Assembly (NCBI GenBank): GCA_003697065.1
Contig: RFFY01000142.1
Span: forward strand, 1 to 10,342
Length of the DNA: 10,342 nt
Direction of reading: 5' to 3'
From: Actinomyces sp.
GTDB lineage: Bacteria; Actinomycetota; Acidimicrobiia; Acidimicrobiales; Aldehydirespiratoraceae
The notes beneath the pieces are model-generated. The model searched no databases and was not told the DNA's origin. It saw nothing but the letters and a program-made list of their open reading frames with translations. Below are positions 1-6,496 of the stretch, in pieces. Position numbers and translations under genes: made by a program. How positions within the stretch are numbered: position 1 is the stretch's first letter; each line of letters starts with the position of its first letter.

Positions 1-2
1 CG

Positions 3-932
3 CCGTCGGCTCCGGTGGCCGATGCGGGTCCTGCTCCGGCCGCCGATGCGGGTCAGGCGCCGGCGGCTCCGGCCGCCGATGCGGGTCACGCTCCGGCCAC
101 CGATGCGGGTCACGCTCCGGCCACCGATGCGGGTCATGCCCCGGCCGCCGACGCCGCCTCCCCGGGTGGCGACGGCGCCACCACCGTCGGGCACGGCACC
201 GACGCCGGCGACGGCCCCCTGGTCTCGATGCCCCACGGTGTCGACGACGCCGGGTCGACGACCACCCACGCCGGGTCCGCTGCTGATGCGGGTGGGGCGC
301 CCCAGAGCGCCGATGCCGGCACCGGCGGCCCCACGACGGACACGGGCACCCACGCCCAACCCGCCGCGGATCACGCCGGAAGCGGTGGTGCCCAGGCGAC
401 CCCGAGCGGCGACGCCGGAAGCGGTGGTGCCCAGGCGACCCCGAGCGGCGACGCCGGGACCCACACGCCACTGCACTCCAGCGACTTCGACGGGGCCCGC
501 CAGTGGGTCCGCCAGGTCGTCGAGGGCCAACAGGTCGACGGGTGGACCGGGAACGGGGTCGCCCTCACCGGCAGCGAGCTGTGGTCGCCCGCCTCGGGGG
601 ACACCAGCGTCGACATGAACGGCAACGGCTCACCGGGACAGCTCCACCGCACCATCGACACCGAGCCCGGCCACCAGTACCAGATCAGCTTCGACCTATC
701 GGGCAACCCCCACGGTCAACGCGGCGTCAAGACCGTCGACGTCGACGCCGGCACCGACCACGCAAGCTTCGCCAAGGACACCCGGTCCATCAGCCGATCG
801 GACATGCAGTGGGAGCGGGTCTCGATGACCTTCACCGCCGACGGCCCCACGACCGACATCACCATCGCCTCGACCACCCCCGGCGCCGTCGGGGCGGTGA
901 TCGACAACATCACCATCACCCCCCTGACCTGA
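3..932 (+). CDS. Partial: Ala/Asp/Gly/Pro repeat protein with C-terminal choice-of-anchor-C (DUF642-like) domain
   Basis: The reading frame is open to the left edge, so the true start and any signal peptide lie outside the window. A GTG at 15 is in frame but sits inside the repeat region and is unlikely to be the start. Up to about position 470 the protein is low-complexity: octapeptides of the type DAGHAPAT, then a longer Ala/Asp/Gly/Thr-rich stretch with an exact 13-residue duplication. From about 480 to 929 it forms a globular domain with the hallmarks of the choice-of-anchor-C family: DMNGNGSPGQL, then TEPGHQYQISFDLSGNP, VKTVDVDAG, and the closing TTPGAVGAVIDNITI. Family members are usually extracytoplasmic and carry a sorting signal; here the protein ends seven residues after DN with no LPxTG, PEP-CTERM or membrane helix. 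No cysteine is visible and lysines are very few. I infer a secreted or N-terminally anchored surface protein; ligand unknown. The domain call is firm, the function is not. Confidence 0.82.
   Translation, partial: PSAPVADAGPAPAADAGQAPAAPAADAGHAPATDAGHAPATDAGHAPAADAASPGGDGATTVGHGTDAGDGPLVSMPHGVDDAGSTTTHAGSAADAGGAPQSADAGTGGPTTDTGTHAQPAADHAGSGGAQATPSGDAGSGGAQATPSGDAGTHTPLHSSDFDGARQWVRQVVEGQQVDGWTGNGVALTGSELWSPASGDTSVDMNGNGSPGQLHRTIDTEPGHQYQISFDLSGNPHGQRGVKTVDVDAGTDHASFAKDTRSISRSDMQWERVSMTFTADGPTTDITIASTTPGAVGAVIDNITITPLT
21..149 (+). repeat. 24-bp coding tandem repeats (DAGHAPAT-type octapeptides)
   Basis: The sequence gatgcgggtc recurs at 21, 45, 78, 102 and 126. Spacing is 24, 33, 24 and 24 bp; the 33-bp unit is a 24-bp unit with a 9-bp insertion. 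A degenerate sixth unit begins near 150. All spacings are multiples of three, so the protein frame is kept and each unit encodes an octapeptide such as DAGHAPAT or DAGHAPAA. The array may begin upstream of the window. Confidence 0.9.
375..452 (+). repeat. Exact 39-bp tandem duplication within the repeat-protein gene
   Basis: Positions 375-413 and 414-452 are identical over 39 bp. The unit starts gccggaagcggtggtg and ends agcggcgac, encoding AGSGGAQATPSGD twice. Perfect identity, including third codon positions, points to recent slippage or unequal recombination. The length is a multiple of three, so the frame is preserved. Confidence 0.95.
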
Positions 933-951
933 GACCCCCCGCTGGGCGGCG

Positions 952-991
952 TCCGCGTCGACGGCGGGCGGGAGGTCCACCCCGACGCGGA
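952..991. terminator. Possible hairpin between the repeat-protein gene and pafA
   Basis: A perfect 9-bp inverted repeat, tccgcgtcg at 952-960 and cgacgcgga at 983-991, is separated by 22 bases. It starts 20 bp after the stop codon at 930-932 and ends 36 bp before pafA. There is no T-run after it, so it is not a classic intrinsic terminator; it could still be a transcription-end hairpin or an operator. Chance occurrence is possible in DNA this GC-rich. Confidence 0.3.
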
Positions 992-1014
992 GGCCGTCGC
1001 GCACCCGTTCGGTC

Positions 1015-1020
1015 TAGGGT
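1015..1020 (+). promoter_or_regulatory. Putative -10 element (TAGGGT) of a leaderless pafA transcript
   Basis: TAGGGT fits the actinobacterial TANNNT -10 consensus and ends 6 bp before the GTG start of pafA, which would place transcription start at or next to the start codon. No Shine-Dalgarno sequence lies at the right distance and no clear -35 box is visible. The same arrangement recurs at three other genes in the window. Confidence 0.55.
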
Positions 1021-1026
1021 GAAGAC

Positions 1027-2385
1027 GTGCAGCGGCGCATCTACGGGATCGAGAACGAATACGGGGTCACCTGCACCCTGCGCGGCCAGCGGCGTCTCAG
1101 CCCCGACGAGGTCGCCCGCTACCTCTTCCGCCGGGTCGTCTCGTGGGGCCGGAGCTCCAACGTGTTCCTGGCCAACGGCGCCCGTCTCTACCTCGACGTG
1201 GGCAGCCACCCCGAGTACGCCACACCCGAATGCGACTCGGTCCACGACGTCGTCGTGCACGACAAGGCGGGGGAGCGCATCCTCGAACAACTCCTCTTGT
1301 CGGCCGAGTCCCGCCTTGCCGACGAGGGCATCAACGGCGACGTCTACCTCTTCAAGAACAACACCGACTCCGCCGGCAACAGCTACGGCTGCCACGAGAA
1401 CTACCTGACGAGCCGGCGCGACGACTTCTCCGCCTACACCGAGGTCCTGATCCCCTTCCTCGTCAGCCGCCAGATCTACGCCGGAGCCGGCAAGGTCCTC
1501 CAGACCGCCCGCGGCGCCACCTACTCGATCAGCCAGCGGGCCGAGCACATCTGGGAGGGAGTCTCGTCGGCCACGACCCGGTCGCGGCCCATCATCAACA
1601 CCCGTGACGAACCCCACGCCGACGCCGAGCGCTACCGGCGCCTCCACGTGATCGTCGGCGACTCGAACATGAGCGAGTACACGACCTTCCTCAAGGTCGG
1701 TGCCTGCTCGCTCATGCTGCGCATGCTCGAGGAACCCACGGTCGTCCTGCGCGACATGACCCTCGAGAACCCCATCCGGGCCATCCGCGAGATCAGCCAC
1801 GACCTCACCTGCCGGCGGCGGGTCCGCCTCGCCAACGGGCGCGAGGTCAGCGCCCTCGACATCCAGTCGGAGTATCTCGAACGGGCCCTCCGCTTCGCCG
1901 AGCGTCACGAGCTCGACCCGGTCGAAAAGCAGGCGCTCGACATGTGGGAGCACTGTGTGACGACCCTCGCCCGTGACCCCTTCGAACTCGACCGGGAGGT
2001 CGACTGGGTCATCAAGTACAAGCTGGTCGAGGCCTACCGGCAGCGCCACGGTCTGTCGATGGCCGACCCCCGGGTGGCTCTCATCGACCTCCAGTACCAC
2101 GACGTCGACCGTCGCCGCGGCCTGTTCTACCGGATGCAGCGACGGGGCCTGGTCGAACGCACCTGCAGCGACGCCGAGGTGAGCCGGGCCGTCGAACGTC
2201 CACCCGAGACGACCCGGGCCCGCCTGCGGGGGGAGTTCATCCGGCGGGCCAAGGAGCGCCGACGCGAGTACACCGTCGACTGGGTGCACCTGAAGCTGAA
2301 CGATCAGACCCAGCGCACCGTGTTGTGCAAGGATCCGTTCAAGGCCTACGACGAGCGGGTCGACAAGCTCATCGCCAGCCTCTGA
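1027..2385 (+). CDS. pafA: Pup--protein ligase PafA
   Basis: PafA uses ATP to phosphorylate the C-terminal glutamate of the small protein Pup and then joins it by an isopeptide bond to a lysine of a target protein, marking it for the actinobacterial proteasome. It acts in the cytoplasm and belongs to the carboxylate-amine ligase (glutamine synthetase-like) superfamily. The protein has 452 residues, the same length as I recall for M. tuberculosis PafA. It opens with MQRRIYGIENEYGVTC, placing the nucleotide/Mg2+ ligands at Glu9 and Glu11, and has the catalytic base Asp57 in the motif YLDVGSHPEYAT. Other family blocks seen are NNTDSAGNSYGCHENYL, QRAEHIWEGVSSATTRSRP and, near the C terminus, DWVHLKLNDQ. 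The GTG start gives the conserved N terminus. It is the first gene of pafABC. No pup, dop, prcA/B or mpa gene is in view, so they must lie elsewhere. Confidence 0.98.
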   Translation: MQRRIYGIENEYGVTCTLRGQRRLSPDEVARYLFRRVVSWGRSSNVFLANGARLYLDVGSHPEYATPECDSVHDVVVHDKAGERILEQLLLSAESRLADEGINGDVYLFKNNTDSAGNSYGCHENYLTSRRDDFSAYTEVLIPFLVSRQIYAGAGKVLQTARGATYSISQRAEHIWEGVSSATTRSRPIINTRDEPHADAERYRRLHVIVGDSNMSEYTTFLKVGACSLMLRMLEEPTVVLRDMTLENPIRAIREISHDLTCRRRVRLANGREVSALDIQSEYLERALRFAERHELDPVEKQALDMWEHCVTTLARDPFELDREVDWVIKYKLVEAYRQRHGLSMADPRVALIDLQYHDVDRRRGLFYRMQRRGLVERTCSDAEVSRAVERPPETTRARLRGEFIRRAKERRREYTVDWVHLKLNDQTQRTVLCKDPFKAYDERVDKLIASL

Positions 2386-2395
2386 GCCGGACGGC

Positions 2396-2400
2396 GGAGA
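2396..2400 (+). promoter_or_regulatory. Shine-Dalgarno of pafB
   Basis: GGAGA lies 7 bp before the ATG of pafB and just after the pafA stop codon. It supports the ATG at 2408 and translation of pafB as an internal cistron of the pafA message, in contrast to the apparently leaderless pafA. Confidence 0.7.
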
Positions 2401-2407
2401 CCACCCG

Positions 2408-3334
2408 ATGACCAAGCTCGAGCGGCTGCTCAACCTCATCGCCGCCCTGCTCGACGCACCCCGGCCCCTCACGGCCCGGGAGCTGCAGGAACGCGTCGTC
2501 GGCTACCCCGACGATCTGACCGCCTTCCGCCGGGCCTTCGAGCGGGACAAGGAGGACCTGCGGACCCTGGGGGTGCCCTTGGCGGTCGAGCCGGCGCCCG
2601 GTCACGATCCGCCGGTCGACGGCTACCGCATCGATCGTGACGAGTACGGCGCCGAACTCCATCTCGAACCCGACGAGCTGGCGGCCCTCCACGTGGCCTC
2701 CAACCTCGCCCATCTCCAGGACGGGGTGGAAAGCGGCCGGGTCAAGCTGGCGGGAATGGTCGCCGAGGAGCCCGAGGACCGACCCGCCGCCGGCGACGAG
2801 GAGGCCCTGGCCGCCGATGTCGCCATCGGACCCCGGATCCCCACCCTGGTGGCGGCGGCGGCCGACCACCGGGCCGTCGCCTTTGCCTACCGCGGCGAGC
2901 GCCGCGAGATCGAGCCCTGGCGGGTCTCGTTCGCCCGGGGGCACTGGTACGTCGAGGGGTTCGACCGGGGCCGCGACGCCCCCCGCCTCTTTCGCGTCGA
3001 CCGGATCGACGGGAGCGTCGAGGACGCCGGTGAGGCCGTCCACGAGGTGGGGGAGCTCACCGATCCCGCCGAGCTGCGGGCCTGGGAGTTCGGTGACGGT
3101 GAGGGGGTCGAGGCCCGGGTGCTCCTCGACGTGCCCCTCGTCGAGGAGGTCCGGCGCCTGGCCGACCGGGTCGAGCCGGCCCCCGGTGGGGGAGCGGTGG
3201 CGAGCTTCACCGTGCGCGACGAGCGGGCCTTTTGGTCCCTGCTCGTCGGCTTCCTCGAGCGTGCGGAGCTGGTGGCGCCGCCCGAGCTGCGTGAGCGCTA
3301 CCTCGCCTGGCTCCGACACGGGAGCGCCTCGTGA
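2408..3334 (+). CDS. pafB: WYL-domain transcriptional regulator PafB
   Basis: In mycobacteria PafB and PafC form a complex that activates many DNA-repair genes after DNA damage, independently of LexA/RecA; despite the name they are not needed for pupylation. This 308-residue protein has an N-terminal winged-helix region (about 1-75: KLERLLNLIAALLDAPRPLT, then FERDKEDLRTLGVPL, typical of PafB) and a WYL domain with W180-Y181-V182 followed by the FRVDRI strand at about 196-201. A WCX-type C-terminal extension reaches the end (about 225-308). The linker between the HTH and WYL domains is acidic. The gene starts 22 bp after pafA with its own Shine-Dalgarno, and its stop codon overlaps the start of pafC. 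PafB is distinguished from PafC by its closer match to the longer mycobacterial PafB N terminus and by its position. Confidence 0.94.
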   Translation: MTKLERLLNLIAALLDAPRPLTARELQERVVGYPDDLTAFRRAFERDKEDLRTLGVPLAVEPAPGHDPPVDGYRIDRDEYGAELHLEPDELAALHVASNLAHLQDGVESGRVKLAGMVAEEPEDRPAAGDEEALAADVAIGPRIPTLVAAAADHRAVAFAYRGERREIEPWRVSFARGHWYVEGFDRGRDAPRLFRVDRIDGSVEDAGEAVHEVGELTDPAELRAWEFGDGEGVEARVLLDVPLVEEVRRLADRVEPAPGGGAVASFTVRDERAFWSLLVGFLERAELVAPPELRERYLAWLRHGSAS

Positions 3335-4326
3335 GCCGCCTGACGGCCCGGGAGCGCCTCCTGCGCCTCCTGGCCCTCATCCCCTGGGTGGCCTCGCGCG
3401 GCGGAGCGACGGTCGACGAGATCGCCGAGCGCTTCGACTACCCGCGGGCGGCCCTGTTGCGCGACCTCCAAGAGGTCGTGTTCATGGTCGGGGTCCACCC
3501 CTTCACCCCCGACTGCCTCATCGAGGTCGATGTCGACGCCGACCGGGTCGTCCACATCCGCTACGCCGACTGGTTCTCGCGCCCCTTGGCCCTCGACACC
3601 CGCGAGGCGGCGGCCCTGTTCACCGCCGGTCGGGCGGTCGCCGCCACCCTCTTCGACGGCGAAGGCGGGGCTGGTGCCGACGACGCTTTGCGCGGACCCC
3701 TGGTGCGGGCCCTAGCGAAGCTGGCGCCCCGTGTCGGGCCGGGCGCCGGCGAGGCCGTCGACATCCGCCTCGGGACGGCGTCCGACGAGATCCTGCACGC
3801 CTTACGCGACGCCGTCGAACACCGGCGCCGGGTCCGTATCGAGTATTTCGCCTCGAGCCGCAGCGAGCTCACCGAGAGGGTGATCGAACCCGGTCGGATG
3901 TTCAGCTCCGCCGGTAACTGGTACGTGGCCGCCTGGTGCGAGCGGGCCGGCGGGCCACGGGTCTTCCGGGTCGACCGCATCCGCTCCCTCGAGCCCCTCG
4001 GCGACCAGGCGCGTCACCCCCGCGTCGACGGGATCGACCGGGCTTTCACACCCGACGAGACCACACCCCGGGTCGATCTCGTCGTGGATCCGGGCGGTGC
4101 CTGGGTGGCCGAGCAGTACCCGGTCGAGCGGCACGAGGTCGACGACGAGGGCCGCCACCACATCCGCCTCGCCGTCGCCGACCGGCCCTGGCTCGAGCGC
4201 CTCGTGCTGCGCCTCGGCGACAATCTGGTGGCGGCCAGCGGTGACGAGCCCTACACCGATCCCGTCGCCCTGGGCCGGGAGGCAGCCCGTCGGATCCTCG
4301 AGCGCTACGCCGCCGACCGCTCCTGA
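3331..4326 (+). CDS. pafC: WYL-domain transcriptional regulator PafC
   Basis: This is the partner of PafB in the DNA-damage-responsive activator. The 331-residue protein has an N-terminal helix-turn-helix region (TARERLLRLLALIPWVASRG, then TVDEIAERFDYPRAALLRDL) that matches the shorter PafC-type N terminus. The WYL domain follows, with W197-Y198-V199 and the FRVDRIRSLEPL segment at about 212-223, and then a WCX-like C-terminal region. The GTG start overlaps the pafB stop by 4 bp (GTGA), and GGGAG at 3320-3324 lies 6 bp upstream, so translation is coupled and expression near-stoichiometric, which fits a heterodimer. It is the last gene of the operon; GC-rich inverted repeats follow the stop codon. 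Confidence 0.94.
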   Translation: MSRLTARERLLRLLALIPWVASRGGATVDEIAERFDYPRAALLRDLQEVVFMVGVHPFTPDCLIEVDVDADRVVHIRYADWFSRPLALDTREAAALFTAGRAVAATLFDGEGGAGADDALRGPLVRALAKLAPRVGPGAGEAVDIRLGTASDEILHALRDAVEHRRRVRIEYFASSRSELTERVIEPGRMFSSAGNWYVAAWCERAGGPRVFRVDRIRSLEPLGDQARHPRVDGIDRAFTPDETTPRVDLVVDPGGAWVAEQYPVERHEVDDEGRHHIRLAVADRPWLERLVLRLGDNLVAASGDEPYTDPVALGREAARRILERYAADRS

Positions 4327-4359
4327 GCCACCCGGGCGGTGCCACCGGTGGCGGGGCAC
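4327..4359. terminator. GC-rich nested inverted repeats after pafC
   Basis: Just after the pafC stop, GCCACC at 4327-4332 can pair with GGTGGC at 4347-4352. The segment 4341-4352 is itself a perfect 12-bp palindrome (gccaccggtggc), and GTGCC at 4339-4343 can pair with GGCAC at 4355-4359. These structures compete. No T-tract follows, so this is only a candidate end of the pafABC transcript. Confidence 0.3.
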
Positions 4360-4417
4360 GCCGGCCGTGGTCGTGTCGGGCTTCCGACGATGACACCGCG
4401 GGGCCGACCCGACCCGG

Positions 4418-4423
4418 TAGCGT
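4418..4423 (+). promoter_or_regulatory. Putative -10 element (TAGCGT) of a leaderless lepB transcript
   Basis: TAGCGT ends 8 bp before an in-frame GTG at 4432. It repeats the arrangement seen before pafA, the 82-residue ORF and the Tat gene. It would place transcription start at about the GTG, which is the main reason for preferring 4432 over the upstream in-frame starts at 4339 (GTG) and 4390 (ATG). Confidence 0.5.
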
Positions 4424-4431
4424 CGGAACCC

Positions 4432-5169
4432 GTGAACGACCACGACACCGACGGCGCACCGTCCCGCGGTGAGCACGGCGACGCCTGGTCCGGGGTGGTC
4501 GAGCCGGGCCCGACCGATCCTGCGCTCCCCGAGGCCGAGGTCGACCCCCTCGACGCCTGGTTCGCCGCATCCGACGATACCGAGGAGGCGCCGGCCACTG
4601 GTGGTCTGAACGACACCCTGCGCACCGTCGTCGAGTGGATCGCCGTGGCGGCCGGCGCCCTGGCGGTCGCCTTGTTGATCAAGACCTTCCTCATCCAGGC
4701 CTTCTACATCCCCTCGGGGTCGATGCGCGAGACCCTCGTCGAGGGTGACCGGGTGCTCGTCAACAAGCTGAGCTACCGCCTCCACGACGTCAACCGGGGC
4801 GACGTCGTCGTGTTCGAGAAACCACCCGGCGAGGTCACCGACGGCATCCAGGATCTCATCAAGCGGGTCGTCGCCCTACCCGGCGAGACGATCACCTTTG
4901 CCAACGGACAGGTGTTCATCGACGGCGCCCTGCTCGACGAGCCCTACCTGGCACCCGACATGGCCACCCTGGCCAAGGCGCCGATCCCCAACTGCGACAA
5001 CGCCCCCGTGCGTGACACCTGCATCGTTCCCGAGGGACGGGTGTTCGTCATGGGCGACAACCGCGAGGAGAGCCGCGACGCCCGCTTCTTCGGGCCCATC
5101 GAGGTCGACACCATCATCGGGCGCGCCTTCCTCAAGGTCTGGCCGATCAACGACATCGGCTTCCTCTGA
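4432..5169 (+). CDS. lepB: Signal peptidase I
   Basis: This membrane-anchored serine protease cleaves signal peptides from exported pre-proteins on the outer face of the membrane, serving both Sec and Tat substrates. Numbered from GTG 4432 the protein has 245 residues. About 60 acidic, Pro/Gly-rich residues precede one transmembrane helix (VVEWIAVAAGALAVALLI), followed by the family boxes: IPSGSMRETL with nucleophile Ser97, the DRVLVNKLSY strand, DLIKRVVALPGE with the general-base Lys144, and GDNREESRDARFFGP (Gly208-Asp209-Asn210, with Ser214). Longer forms from GTG 4339 or ATG 4390 are possible, but those extra residues lack family resemblance and would span the putative promoter. The gene is monocistronic: it follows a gap of about 105 bp after pafC and converges on the phosphodiesterase gene 38 bp downstream. 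The next genes on this strand include Tat components, so export functions cluster loosely here. Confidence 0.95.
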   Translation: MNDHDTDGAPSRGEHGDAWSGVVEPGPTDPALPEAEVDPLDAWFAASDDTEEAPATGGLNDTLRTVVEWIAVAAGALAVALLIKTFLIQAFYIPSGSMRETLVEGDRVLVNKLSYRLHDVNRGDVVVFEKPPGEVTDGIQDLIKRVVALPGETITFANGQVFIDGALLDEPYLAPDMATLAKAPIPNCDNAPVRDTCIVPEGRVFVMGDNREESRDARFFGPIEVDTIIGRAFLKVWPINDIGFL

Positions 5170-5186
5170 CCTGAACCGACCTCGAC

Positions 5187-5212
5187 CGGCCCCTCACGCA
5201 CGGCCCCTCACG
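5187..5212. repeat. 12-bp direct repeat at the convergent gene junction
   Basis: The 12-mer cggcccctcacg occurs at 5187-5198 and again at 5201-5212, between lepB and the 3' end of the phosphodiesterase gene. The second copy begins a short symmetrical element, cccctcacgggg (5204-5215), a 4-bp stem that could weakly assist transcription termination. The function is unknown and this may be chance. Confidence 0.4.
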
Positions 5213-5945
5213 GGGTGGATGCCGGCGGGGTGTCGCCGCAGATGGCGGCGATCACCTCGACCATGCGGTCGACGTGGTCGGAGTACACGGCGTCGATCCC
5301 GGCGTGGACGAGCTCGGCCAGATGGCGCTCGAACTGGGCATCCCAACCGAACGCCAGGACCCCGAAGCGATGGAACAGGGTCGTGAGACCGCCGGTCCAC
5401 TCGCTGCGGTGGAGATTGACGGCGTCGATGCGGTGGGCGGCCAGATCGGCGGCCCGCCGCTCGGGCCCCCGGGGCAGGTCCGCCAGCCGGGTGGAGTTCA
5501 CCAGGTGGACGTCGGGGGCCTCCTCCCGCCAGGCCACCAGCACCTCGAGGTCGGGGTGACACACCCACAAACTGGCGGCGGCGTCGCGGGCCCGCGCCAC
5601 CTCGACGAGGGCCCCGAAGGCCCCGGTGTCCTTGACGTCGACGCTCAGGGGAACGCCGGGCTCCAACAGGTCGTAGAGCTCGTCGAGGGTGGGGATGTGC
5701 CCGGGTAGATCGGCGTGGGTCATCTCGCTGATCGGGCGGCGTCGCAGCCCGCCGCGGACGACCCCGTCGTGGTCGCAGACGACGACCCCGTCCGCCGTGC
5801 ACCACACGTCGGTCTCGATGCCGGTGGCCCCCAGACGGCGGGCGAGCCCGAAGGCCTCGAGGGTGTTCTCCCTGGCGTGGGCACTCGCCCCCCGGTGGGC
5901 GAAGGCGACGGGAGGGTTCCACAGGGCGGGGATGCGGGTCGCCAT
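5208..5945 (-). CDS. Cytoplasmic glycerophosphodiester phosphodiesterase (GDPD family)
   Basis: Enzymes of this family hydrolyse glycerophosphodiesters such as glycerophosphocholine or glycerophosphoethanolamine to glycerol-3-phosphate and the free alcohol, recycling phospholipid headgroups. The 245-residue protein is a TIM barrel of about the length of E. coli UgpQ. It has HRGAS with the catalytic His17 and Arg18, ENTLEAF, the metal-binding Glu44 and Asp46 in GIETDVW, and DHDG with the second catalytic His59. SVDVKD (metal/phosphate strand) and the closing DAVYSDHVDRM are also present. No signal peptide or membrane helix is visible, so it should be cytosolic. It is the only minus-strand gene in the window, converging on lepB and diverging from the zinc-ribbon gene across a 170-bp gap. 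A near-match to the -10 motif (CAGGAT on the minus strand, 6 bp before the ATG) hints at a leaderless transcript here as well. The substrate cannot be told from sequence. Confidence 0.93.
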   Translation of the reverse strand: MATRIPALWNPPVAFAHRGASAHARENTLEAFGLARRLGATGIETDVWCTADGVVVCDHDGVVRGGLRRRPISEMTHADLPGHIPTLDELYDLLEPGVPLSVDVKDTGAFGALVEVARARDAAASLWVCHPDLEVLVAWREEAPDVHLVNSTRLADLPRGPERRAADLAAHRIDAVNLHRSEWTGGLTTLFHRFGVLAFGWDAQFERHLAELVHAGIDAVYSDHVDRMVEVIAAICGDTPPASTP

Positions 5946-6115
5946 GTCCCCATCCTGCCGCCCCGGCGGGTCGACGCGCTCGGCGGGAGACGTGCGGGCA
6001 CACGCCGAATGGGTCCGACGGCCCAGCGAAAGGGGACCCGCGGCCCCTCAACTGGTTCCACGGGGGTGCCGATGGATCAGCGCACAGACCGAGCACACGG
6101 GGTTCACCGACGATC
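5946..6115. other. Divergent intergenic region, no clear element
   Basis: These 170 bp must hold the promoters of the phosphodiesterase gene (leftward) and the zinc-ribbon gene (rightward). I see no convincing -35/-10 pair for the rightward gene. There are only short inverted repeats: CCGCC/GGCGG at 5958-5969, and AGGGG at 6031-6035 with CCCCT at 6044-6048. No RNA gene or small ORF is convincing. Confidence 0.5.
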
Positions 6116-6448
6116 ATGGCGACCATCCGAGCGAGCTGCGAGACCTGCGGGGACGTCGAGCTGACGACGGCGGACGTCCGGGTCCGCGTCTGCATCAACG
6201 ACAACCGGGGCGAATATTCGTTCCGCTGCCCGGTGTGTCAGATGATGGTCGTGAAGCCGGCCGAGCCCCGCACCATCGATCTGCTCATCGCCTCGGGTGT
6301 CGCCATGGACACCTGGCGTCTCCCCGCCGAGCTCGACGAGCCCAAGACGGGACGGCCGATCAGCCACGACGACCTGCTCGAATTCCACGACCTTCTCCAC
6401 GACGACGACCGCTGGAGCGTCGCCGTCGAGCACCTGCTCGACCGTTAG
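6116..6448 (+). CDS. Small zinc-ribbon protein of unknown function
   Basis: The gene encodes 110 residues. The N-terminal part has two CxxC knuckles, Cys8-Glu-Thr-Cys11 and Cys38-Pro-Val-Cys41, separated by 26 residues that include a VRVRVCINDNRGEYSFRC beta-hairpin. This is a classic four-cysteine zinc ribbon of a kind found in nucleic-acid-binding or protein-protein adaptor proteins. The C-terminal half is acidic and probably helical (HDDLLEFHDLLHDDD). Similar uncharacterised short proteins occur in many actinobacteria, as far as I recall, so it looks conserved rather than spurious. I cannot assign a function. The ATG start is supported by MATIRASCETCG placing the first knuckle as expected, but no Shine-Dalgarno and no TAGNNT element stands before it. 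It is divergent from the phosphodiesterase gene and is followed 60 bp later by the 82-residue ORF with its own putative promoter. Confidence 0.85.
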   Translation: MATIRASCETCGDVELTTADVRVRVCINDNRGEYSFRCPVCQMMVVKPAEPRTIDLLIASGVAMDTWRLPAELDEPKTGRPISHDDLLEFHDLLHDDDRWSVAVEHLLDR

Positions 6449-6496
6449 TCACGGGTCGATGGGGGTGGGGTGGCCCTCCCCGCAGCGGGTGCCCGC

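Noticed and set aside
21..149. Could the regular 24-bp repeats be a CRISPR array or an iteron origin?
   Set aside because: There are no unique spacers of constant length, all periods are multiples of three, and an intact reading frame continues into a recognised domain, so these are coding repeats.
991..1020. PafBC-type promoter (TTGTCR, 8 bp, TANNNT) upstream of pafA, lepB or the Tat gene
   Set aside because: The positions 8 bp upstream of each TAGNNT read gcaccc, ccgacc and gcggac, none resembling TTGTCR. Self-regulation by PafBC at these sites is not supported.
916..2472. Long minus-strand ORF (518 codons) opposite pafA
   Set aside because: Its codons mirror the third-position GC bias of pafA. 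The translation is a low-complexity Val/Gly/Asp/Glu-rich product with no family resemblance, while pafA is certain on the other strand.
2637..3917. Plus-strand ORF of 426 codons across pafB and pafC
   Set aside because: It is an alternative frame with a Pro/Ser/Arg-rich shadow translation; the two WYL proteins in the overlapping frames are well supported.
4339..4431. Longer N terminus of signal peptidase I from GTG 4339 or ATG 4390
   Set aside because: The added residues lack family resemblance and would cover the putative -10 box and inverted repeat; GTG 4432 fits the leaderless pattern. Not excluded experimentally.
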